Source: Syntrophomonas sp. UBA5314 (lineage in GTDB: Bacteria > Bacillota > Syntrophomonadia > Syntrophomonadales > Syntrophomonadaceae). From it: a stretch of 10,428 bases of DNA. The translations under genes and the position numbers were made by a program. The notes beneath the pieces are model-generated. The model saw only the letters and a program-made list of their open reading frames with translations. It was not told the origin of the DNA and did no database searches. The number at the start of each line of letters is the position of its first letter. Position 1 is the stretch's first letter. The stretch is from the NCBI GenBank assembly GCA_002410325.1, contig DHRK01000047.1, positions 1 to 10,428 of the forward strand. Reading direction: 5' to 3'. Shown piece after piece: positions 4,702 through 10,428 of the stretch.

Positions 4702-6792
4702 TTATCCTCCCTGGCTTATACCATACTTGGCCGCTTTCCTGACAATAGTAGAAGCGTTGACTCCCAGTTGGGCTGCCATTTGCCGGGTGGTCCGGAACTG
4801 GCCATAGGCTTGCTCTATCAACTGTTTTTCCAGGCTCTCAACCGCCTCTTTATAAGGGAGAATACCAGTTACAACCACCTTGGGCAGGCTGTCTTCGTGC
4901 GGAATCAAATGATCAGGCAGGGCCTGCAGACTTATCAAATCGCCGGATGTTACCACCAGGAGACGTTCAATAAGGTTCTCCAATTCGCGCACATTGCCCG
5001 GCCAGTCATAATGGATGAATGTCGCAACTACATCGGGGCTGATGCGCTTGGTCATGTGATATTTGCGGTTGAACCTCTGGAGAAAATAGCTGACCAGACT
5101 GGGAATATCCTCTTTTCTATCCCGCAGAGGAGGCACGTTCAAAGGCACCACATTCAACCGGTAGTAAAGGTCTTCCCGGAAAAGCTTTTGCTTGACCATT
5201 TCCAGCAGATCGCGATTGGTGGCCGCTACCACTCGCACATCTACCTTAAAGGGCCCCGACCCGCCGATGCGGGTTATTTCTTTATTCTGTAGGAAACGCA
5301 GGAGCTTAACCTGCACATTATAAGGCAGGTCGCCGATTTCATCGAGGAATATGGTGCCCTTGTTGGCCATTTCCAGGTACCCGTGTCTTCCTTCCTTACG
5401 GGCGCCGGTAAATGCTCCACCTTCATAGCCAAACAATTCCGACTCCAGCAAGTTATCCGGTATCGCGCCGCAGTTTACTTTTATGAATGCTTCTGAATTG
5501 CGCGGGCTGTTGTTGTGGATCAATTCGGCGATCAGTTCCTTTCCGGTTCCTGATTCGCCGGCTATTAAAATGGTGGAGTCCACCTGGGCCATCCTGAAAG
5601 CGGTGTCCAACAGTTCTTTCATGCAGGGAGCGTTTACCACCACTTCGGTGTTGGCGTACTGCAGTCTTAAACTGCGCAGCTGATTCTGGTAATGCTGGCT
5701 CAAAGTCTGCATCTGCTCCAGTTTATGTTTCAGATTATCGAGTTCGGTTATATCTCGAACGTTGCTTACCACTCTGAATAGTTTGCCGTTTTTATCGAAG
5801 ACCGGGTTGCCGGTGGCCAGGGTCAAAGCCCCGGTTTTCTCATAGGTCTGAATGATGGTAACCGGTTCCCGTTTTTTTAAGGCCAGGGCGGTTACGGACT
5901 CAGAGACCAAGCCGGTATTTTCAATGTCCTCCACATCCCGCCCCAAGAATTCTTCCGAACTGATACCGGTTATCATCTCAAAGGCCTTGTTCACCCGCAA
6001 GGTAATGCCCTTGCCGTCAGCAATGTACAATCCGTCAAAAGAGGATTCAATAATGGCATCCAGCTCCTCATTCAACTCTTTTACAATGGCCAATTCCTGG
6101 GTAAGGTTCTCCAGGTCCTGTATATCCTGCAGAACCGCCACCGCTCCAATTATTTTGCCGTCTTTTACAATCGGGGAGCGGTTGGACAGGTACATCTGGC
6201 CATTTAAAATGATCTTCTGCATTGCTTCGACAGCGCCGGTTTTTAAAGTCTCCAGAAGACCGCTGGTGGGGAAGACCTCCAGGATGGGAAGCCCCCTGAC
6301 GTCTTCGGCCCTGGTACGTAGGTTTCGTTCGGCCGGGGCGTTGAAAATATTGATTAAACCTTCGGTGTCTACGCTGACAATCATATTATGCGTGGAATCT
6401 ATAATAGTTTTGAATTCAACCGATACTTCACGAAGGGCGTCAAAAAAGGCCCGGGCCAAATCGGTTCGGGTTACCATGCCGACTAGCTTTCCATCCTCAA
6501 CCATGGGAAGCCGGCCTACCTGTGGATAGATTACATCATCGATTATGGCATCTGGATCCCCAGTGGTTACACGGCGTTCCATAAGGTCGGCAACCGGGGT
6601 ATCGAAAGGTATGTCCTGGGTGATACAGCGATAAAGATGGGTTTTGGTAAAAAGGCCCATCAGCCTGCCTTCCCCGTCTAAAACCGGCGCCCCGTCAATG
6701 CGGCGTTCAATAAATATATGGGCTGCTTCCCTGACCCTATGCTCCGGCTTCAAGGTAACCGGATCGGTGGTCATTATTTCCCTGAATTTCAC
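4702..6792 (-). CDS. Sigma-54-dependent transcriptional activator with two CBS and two PAS domains
   Basis: This 696-residue cytoplasmic activator drives open-complex formation by sigma-54 polymerase. In order it has a CBS pair (about 5-115), PAS (about 122-225), PAS (about 240-350), a short coiled coil (350-380), the AAA+ domain (about 385-620) and a C-terminal Fis-like HTH (about 667-691, QMAAQLGVNASTIVRKAAKYG). The ATPase is intact: Walker A GESGTGKE (412-419), the sigma-54-contacting GAFTGA loop (459-464), Walker B IFLDEIGDL (481-489), arginine-finger candidates R539 and R545, and sensor II WPGNVREL (597-604). There is no receiver domain, so it should respond to ligands: adenine nucleotides through CBS, and a redox or small-molecule cue through PAS (family knowledge, not shown here). 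The start is GTG at 6792 with AAGGAGG 6 nt upstream. The sigma-54 promoter and dyads just downstream make the beta-oxidation operon its probable target. Confidence 0.93.
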   Translation of the reverse strand: MKFREIMTTDPVTLKPEHRVREAAHIFIERRIDGAPVLDGEGRLMGLFTKTHLYRCITQDIPFDTPVADLMERRVTTGDPDAIIDDVIYPQVGRLPMVEDGKLVGMVTRTDLARAFFDALREVSVEFKTIIDSTHNMIVSVDTEGLINIFNAPAERNLRTRAEDVRGLPILEVFPTSGLLETLKTGAVEAMQKIILNGQMYLSNRSPIVKDGKIIGAVAVLQDIQDLENLTQELAIVKELNEELDAIIESSFDGLYIADGKGITLRVNKAFEMITGISSEEFLGRDVEDIENTGLVSESVTALALKKREPVTIIQTYEKTGALTLATGNPVFDKNGKLFRVVSNVRDITELDNLKHKLEQMQTLSQHYQNQLRSLRLQYANTEVVVNAPCMKELLDTAFRMAQVDSTILIAGESGTGKELIAELIHNNSPRNSEAFIKVNCGAIPDNLLESELFGYEGGAFTGARKEGRHGYLEMANKGTIFLDEIGDLPYNVQVKLLRFLQNKEITRIGGSGPFKVDVRVVAATNRDLLEMVKQKLFREDLYYRLNVVPLNVPPLRDRKEDIPSLVSYFLQRFNRKYHMTKRISPDVVATFIHYDWPGNVRELENLIERLLVVTSGDLISLQALPDHLIPHEDSLPKVVVTGILPYKEAVESLEKQLIEQAYGQFRTTRQMAAQLGVNASTIVRKAAKYGISQGG

Positions 6793-6892
6793 TTTGCTCC
6801 TCCTTCCGACACCTTAGTACAACATTCCGTATATTCGCGGCCATAATCTGGGCAGATTTTTCCGAATTACTGCGTTGTCGTTGCCGGGAGTA

Positions 6893-8056
6893 TTACTGGT
6901 CCGCTTTAAAACCCGGCCCCAGACGTGATTTAGTGTCGTTTAAAACCGCTTGCAGCAAGGGCAAATCCTTGGTGCTAAAGACCTTTTCCTGTCCGTTTTT
7001 GATTTTGGCGATGGTCTCTTCAACCGGAACCACCCTGAATTTGGTCGCTCCGCCGACTTTGTAGTGATGGGAATAGGTCGGGGTGTATGAAACCTCCTGC
7101 AGCAGGGTTTGGCCCTGGCTGACATCCTTATGGAACTTGAGCTTTAAAACGATTCCGCTGTTGCGCTCCCGGCCTTCCTGATCGCTTATAAAATTGCCCA
7201 GGCCATAGATAACGAACTTATCCTGCTCTCCAACTTTCAAAACCTCCATCGTCTGGATAACATGGGGGTGGCTTCCTAAAATAGCATCGGCTCCGGCCTC
7301 TAAAAACTGACGGGCCAGGGCCCGCTGCTCGGCGGTGGGCTTGGGAGTATATTCAACCCCCCAGTGCAAAACCAGGACCAGCACATCGACCTGGGGCCTG
7401 ACCGTCTTGATCTCTTCCAAGATCTTATCTTTATTGAGGAAATTGAAGAAATATTCATAGCCCTTGGGAATAGCTATACCGTTGGTGCTATAGCTGTAGG
7501 CCAGGTAGCCGACCTTAACACCGTTGATATCCTTAATCAGCCAGCGGCTCTCCTCGGGTTTTTCCTGGGTTCCCACCGTGTCCAAACCGGCATTATGTAA
7601 AACCTGCATGGTACGCAAAGCCCCCTGGATCCCCTGATCCATTATGTGATTGTTGGCGGTTACCACCAGATCAAAACCGGCCTCCTTGAAGGTAGTGGCG
7701 GCTGCGTCCGGACTGTTAAAAAGAGGATATCCCAAATACCCCCTGGAAGGGCCGGCCATAGGTGCTTCGAAATTGGTCGAACTGTAATCGCCTTCGTTGA
7801 TCAGCTCCTTGACTTCGGCAAAAAACGTGTCAAAGGAATAACTGCCGTCTTTTTGCTTCCCTGACCAGATCTGGGTATTGTGCATCAGACAATCACCTGC
7901 CGCTACCAGGGTTATGGTATTGTCCTGGCCAGCTTGTCCTTGAGTTTGTGTAGCTACCGGTACCGAAGCTTCTTTGTATTTAGTTCCCACATAATAAAAT
8001 CCACTTACGAGCGCCATAACCGCGATGATGGCTCCGATTGTCAAATTGCGCCGCAT
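6893..8056 (-). CDS. Membrane-anchored CapA-family (PGA_cap) protein
   Basis: This 387-residue protein has one N-terminal membrane segment (about 5-24) after MRRN and then an extracytoplasmic CapA domain of the metallophosphoesterase-like type. Family motifs in order are AAGDCLMHNTQ (GDC at 54-56), NFEAP (about 95-99), TANNHIMDQG (about 133-142), LHWGVEY (about 230-236), GSHPHVIQ (about 261-268) and YGLGNFISD (about 284-292). CapA/PgsA proteins act in poly-gamma-glutamate capsule synthesis, but isolated homologues are common and of unknown role. No capB, capC or capD gene is next to it, so a capsule role is not supported by context. The ATG at 8056 is chosen because GGGGGG lies a few bases upstream; the upstream in-frame ATG at 8107 lacks a ribosome binding site and would put charged residues and two cysteines before the membrane segment. 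It is 100 nt upstream of the activator. Confidence 0.88.
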   Translation of the reverse strand: MRRNLTIGAIIAVMALVSGFYYVGTKYKEASVPVATQTQGQAGQDNTITLVAAGDCLMHNTQIWSGKQKDGSYSFDTFFAEVKELINEGDYSSTNFEAPMAGPSRGYLGYPLFNSPDAAATTFKEAGFDLVVTANNHIMDQGIQGALRTMQVLHNAGLDTVGTQEKPEESRWLIKDINGVKVGYLAYSYSTNGIAIPKGYEYFFNFLNKDKILEEIKTVRPQVDVLVLVLHWGVEYTPKPTAEQRALARQFLEAGADAILGSHPHVIQTMEVLKVGEQDKFVIYGLGNFISDQEGRERNSGIVLKLKFHKDVSQGQTLLQEVSYTPTYSHHYKVGGATKFRVVPVEETIAKIKNGQEKVFSTKDLPLLQAVLNDTKSRLGPGFKADQ

Positions 8057-8088
8057 ACCCTGGCCCCCCTGCAAAATTTTTGCTTCCC

Positions 8089-8147
8089 TGCAACAGATTC
8101 GTTCCATTTATATTCATATTCATAGCATACCGTGAAACACTGTTGCA
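8089..8147. repeat. Inverted repeat TGCAACAG ... CTGTTGCA upstream of the CapA gene
   Basis: Perfect 8-bp arms at 8089-8096 and 8140-8147 flank 43 nt in the CapA leader. The arms contain GCAACA/TGTTGC, close to the activator half-site, in the inside-out arrangement also seen at 3920-3955. It may be a leader stem, weak binding sites, or chance. Confidence 0.3.
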
Positions 8148-8163
8148 CACCAGCAGCAAATAA

Positions 8164-8192
8164 CTTATACTTTTTAGTTCAAAATAAAACAA
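8164..8192 (-). promoter_or_regulatory. Possible sigma-A promoter for the CapA gene
   Basis: On the minus strand TTGTTT (8192-8187) and TATAAG (8169-8164) are separated by 17 nt, a fair -10 with a poor -35. It overlaps the T-tract of the preceding terminator and would give a leader of about 100 nt. No better promoter is seen in the 181-nt gap. Confidence 0.35.
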
Positions 8193-8213
8193 AAAACCCG
8201 CCTAAGCGGGCTT
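8186..8213 (-). terminator. Intrinsic terminator of the kinase-MORN gene
   Basis: On the minus strand, AAGCCCGC-TTAG-GCGGGTTT forms a stem (5 G/C pairs extended by one G-T and two A-T pairs) followed by TTTTTTGTTTT. It begins 24 nt after the stop codon at 8238 and separates this gene from the CapA gene. Confidence 0.85.
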
Positions 8214-8237
8214 AAATATACTTTTGCATTTATGCGT

Positions 8238-10136
8238 TTACGGGCCGAGGTACTCGTTGTTACTCCACCTTCCGGCCACGGTGGTGCCATCGGGCAGTGT
8301 ACCGGTTCCTCTTCCCTCAAATTTGTTGTCTTGAAATTCTCCTTCATATTTACTGCCGTCGGTGTAGCTTATTACTCCCCAGCCAGTGGCCTTGTCTTCC
8401 TTCCATTGCCCGTCGTAGCGGTAATCTTGAGTGCTCTGAACCCCTTTGCCGTCGCGCATGTCATTCTTCCACTGTCCTTCGTAGCGGTCCCCGTTGGGCT
8501 CCACCATAACCCCGTAGCCGTCGGCGTGATTGTCTTTCCATTCCCCATTGTATTTGGAGCCGTCGGTCAGGGTTAAAGTCCCTTTGCCTTCGGCTTTAAG
8601 GTTGCTGTTGACCTGACCGATATATTTCCGGCCATCGGTTTCGGTAACTGTGGCGTCGCCTACCAGCAGATCATTCTGCCAGGTGCCGACAAAGGTAGTA
8701 CCGTCTCCGTCGGTGTAGGTTCCCTGTCCTTCTCTCTTGCCTTCCTTAAACTGGCCCTGGTATTTATCGCCGTTGCCATAGGTCATGGAGCCCTGCCCAT
8801 CCGGTTTCTTTTTCAGGATTTCCCCGTCATATTTACTGCCGTCAGACAGGGTTAAACTTCCTGTGCTGCGGGTATTGGAGCTTATATAATACAGGCCTAC
8901 CACTGCCAGAACTACCACCAGGAAAGCCGCTCCTATTCCTATCGCTACCTTTGCGCCGGTTGAACTCTTGGGCCGGGGCGCCGCTGCTGCAAGCGTTCCG
9001 GGGCCGGCAGCGGGTTGAACTGAAATAACCGGAGCCGGCGGTTCCACCTGAATTGAAGCTCCTCCCCCCGAAACCGGACCGGAAGGCTGCCCCGAAACCG
9101 GGCCTATTGGCGGTGGTGGAGTTGGCGGCGCAGCCGAAACCTGAGGGGATGGCGGAATGCTTGCCATTCGCTCCCCCGCCAGAGCATTTTGAAAGGCTCC
9201 AATACTCTGAAAGCGGTTCGAGGCCTTTACGGCCAGGGCCTGCACCAGAGCGGCTTCCATATCCGGTGAAATTGCCACTCCCAGGTGGGAGGGCGGCTCC
9301 AGGGTGTCATTGAACATGCGGTCGAGGGATTCCGGAGGTATCTTGCCGGTTATGGCCCGATAAAAAGTGGCGGCCACCGCGTAAACATCAGTCCAAGGAC
9401 CCTGTTCTCCCCGCGAACGGTACTGCTCTTCCGGTGCGTAGCCGGCCTTCAATATTATAGAAAGGCTTTTGCTGTGCTCCCCAACCGCATGGCGGGCGGC
9501 TCCGAAATCGAGCAGTTTGACCTGGCCGTTGGCCATTATGTATATATTGTCAGGGCTTATATCGCGATGTATTATGCCTTTCTGGTGAACTTCACGGAGG
9601 GCGTCCATAGCCGGCATCATAACGCCCAAAGCCATATCGACCGGGACGGTTCCGCCCTTTTCCTGAAGATAGTCTTTAAAGGTCATTCCTTCCATGTACT
9701 GCATGACCAGATAGGCGGTGCTGTTGGCCTGGAAAAAGTCTCTCACCCCGACAATCCCTGGATGGTCCATAAACTGGGCCAGGGCCCGGGCTTCATCCAA
9801 GAATTTGTTCAACCCGTAGGTGAAATTGTCCTGAGCCTCCCCGGTGCTAAAGGCGGTCACGGTTGTCTGCCCCATGACCCTGGTGGCTACGCTCTGCGGG
9901 AGGTATTCCTTTACCGCCAGCTTGGAATTCAATATCAGATCCCAGCCCAAATAGGTAATACCGAATCCCCCATAGCCCAATACCCTTCCCAGCAGATAGC
10001 GTCCATTTAATATGGTGCCGGGCGCTAAAAACTGCGGCAAGTCAGGAGGAGTTCCTTCCACAAACCCGCAATAGGGGCATACTTCCTCGGTCCCCTTATC
10101 ATTCATACAACCCATACACAGGTGATTGGTATCCAT
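8238..10136 (-). CDS. Zinc-ribbon Ser/Thr protein kinase with transmembrane segment and nine MORN repeats
   Basis: This 632-residue membrane kinase begins with a zinc ribbon (C7xxC10, C20xxC23). The kinase domain spans about 45-320, with glycine loop GYGGFG (54-59), K76 (AVKEYLP), a helix-C glutamate (E115), catalytic HRDISPDN (190-197), DFG (210-212) and APE (234-236). A Pro/Gly/Ala-rich linker (about 327-390), one membrane segment (about 396-417) and nine MORN repeats of about 23 residues (about 431-630; KYxGxWKxxxxxGxG pattern) follow. Basic residues before the membrane segment put the kinase inside and the MORN repeats outside, if the positive-inside rule holds. The core catalytic residues are present, so it should be active; the Lys usually found two residues after the HRD Asp is Ser, a variant seen in other bacterial kinases. 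The ATG has GGGGGA 8 nt upstream. Its substrate and signal are unknown, and it has its own terminator. Confidence 0.92.
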   Translation of the reverse strand: MDTNHLCMGCMNDKGTEEVCPYCGFVEGTPPDLPQFLAPGTILNGRYLLGRVLGYGGFGITYLGWDLILNSKLAVKEYLPQSVATRVMGQTTVTAFSTGEAQDNFTYGLNKFLDEARALAQFMDHPGIVGVRDFFQANSTAYLVMQYMEGMTFKDYLQEKGGTVPVDMALGVMMPAMDALREVHQKGIIHRDISPDNIYIMANGQVKLLDFGAARHAVGEHSKSLSIILKAGYAPEEQYRSRGEQGPWTDVYAVAATFYRAITGKIPPESLDRMFNDTLEPPSHLGVAISPDMEAALVQALAVKASNRFQSIGAFQNALAGERMASIPPSPQVSAAPPTPPPPIGPVSGQPSGPVSGGGASIQVEPPAPVISVQPAAGPGTLAAAAPRPKSSTGAKVAIGIGAAFLVVVLAVVGLYYISSNTRSTGSLTLSDGSKYDGEILKKKPDGQGSMTYGNGDKYQGQFKEGKREGQGTYTDGDGTTFVGTWQNDLLVGDATVTETDGRKYIGQVNSNLKAEGKGTLTLTDGSKYNGEWKDNHADGYGVMVEPNGDRYEGQWKNDMRDGKGVQSTQDYRYDGQWKEDKATGWGVISYTDGSKYEGEFQDNKFEGRGTGTLPDGTTVAGRWSNNEYLGP

Positions 10137-10192
10137 TCTATCTTCCCCCGCCCTGTCAATTGTTTCATAAATTGGCCTTGTGCGTGTTAAAT

Positions 10193-10222
10193 GTAATCAG
10201 CTGCACATTCTTGCATGATTAC
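10193..10222 (-). promoter_or_regulatory. Stem-loop in the kinase-MORN leader
   Basis: GTAATCA (10193-10199) pairs with TGATTAC (10216-10222), and an inner TGCA pairs with TGCA after a 2-nt bulge, leaving a 6-nt loop, about 57 nt upstream of the ATG. No T-tract follows on the minus strand. It may be a leader structure or a protein-binding dyad. Confidence 0.35.
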
Positions 10223-10296
10223 CATTCGCTAAATCAAAACCTTTTTCCTTTCTTATATTATGGTTTTGCTCAAATTCATACTGGAAACGACATCCA

Positions 10297-10325
10297 GATA
10301 GTCCTGGATCTATAAGAAATGTCAA
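10297..10325 (-). promoter_or_regulatory. Weak candidate promoter for the kinase-MORN gene
   Basis: A perfect -35 TTGACA (10325-10320, minus strand) is followed at 17-19 nt only by poor -10 matches (ACTATC or TATCTG). That stretch lies in a dyad, ATCCAG-N6-CTGGAT (10292-10309). The rest of 10310-10428 holds a short CCGGT-ATG-ACCGG dyad (10332-10344) and no gene that I can support. Confidence 0.25.
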
Positions 10326-10428
10326 TCAGGGCCGGTATGACCGGGCAGCAAAATTATGGCAGAGCTTAGTAGTCTGTAACATCTAAAAGTTTAGTTTATC
10401 CGCCAAGAAAAATTTTCGCAGGGGGAGG

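Noticed and set aside
4522..5292. Open plus-strand frame of 256 codons
   Set aside because: It lies mostly antisense to the conserved AAA+ and HTH coding sequence of the activator, has no ribosome binding site, and its product shows no recognisable family.
6845..6858. Palindrome AATCTG-GG-CAGATT between the CapA stop and the activator start
   Set aside because: The two-base loop and missing T-tract exclude a terminator; as a single short dyad it has no further support as an operator.
8057..8107. Longer start for the CapA protein at 8107
   Set aside because: It has no ribosome binding site and would place charged residues and two Cys before the membrane segment; 8056 has GGGGGG upstream.

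Overview
The window reads as chromosomal DNA of an anaerobic member of the Bacillota, most likely Syntrophomonas-like. The grounds are purine-rich AGGAGG-type ribosome binding sites, a complete set of short-chain acyl-CoA beta-oxidation genes in one operon, a large sigma-54 activator beside it, and a Gram-positive style kinase and CapA protein. The genus is an inference. Every gene I can support lies on the minus strand, so the window is described from its right end to its left, in the direction of transcription.

Right part (10428 to 6893): a membrane-anchored Ser/Thr kinase carries an N-terminal zinc ribbon and nine C-terminal MORN repeats (10136-8238). It ends in a good intrinsic terminator (8213-8186). 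A membrane-anchored CapA-type protein follows (8056-6893), with a plausible promoter that overlaps the terminator's T-tract.

Middle (6792 to 4130): a 696-residue sigma-54 activator has the architecture CBS-CBS-PAS-PAS-AAA+-HTH. A 572-base stretch with no gene follows. It holds three exact or near-exact copies and one degenerate copy of the palindrome TTGTTGC-N6-GCAACAA, with centres 52, 157 and 64 bp apart, close to whole helical turns. About 200 bp nearer the operon is a -24/-12 promoter with GG-N10-GC spacing (TGGCATGATAAATGCA, 4227-4212) pointing at the next genes. I read this as the activator's enhancer array and target promoter.

Left part (4129 to 1): two small paralogous zinc-finger proteins resembling the Mu phage translational regulator Com (4129-3986 and 3613-3440) flank three related terminator-like hairpins, each led by GAGAGCC. 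After them come thiolase (3282-1927), 3-hydroxybutyryl-CoA dehydrogenase (1876-1022), enoyl-CoA hydratase (989-210) and the start of an acyl-CoA dehydrogenase (180 to beyond the left edge). The four enzymes together interconvert butyryl-CoA and two acetyl-CoA; context suggests butyrate oxidation, although sequence alone does not fix direction.

The most interesting unit is the control region. A putative energy- or redox-sensing sigma-54 activator, a phased enhancer array, a sigma-54 promoter, two Com-like candidate RNA-binding proteins and three tandem hairpins all lie upstream of a core catabolic operon. This suggests two layers of control: activation of initiation, then termination or readthrough before the enzyme genes. 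The initiation layer is well supported by sequence; the second is a hypothesis.
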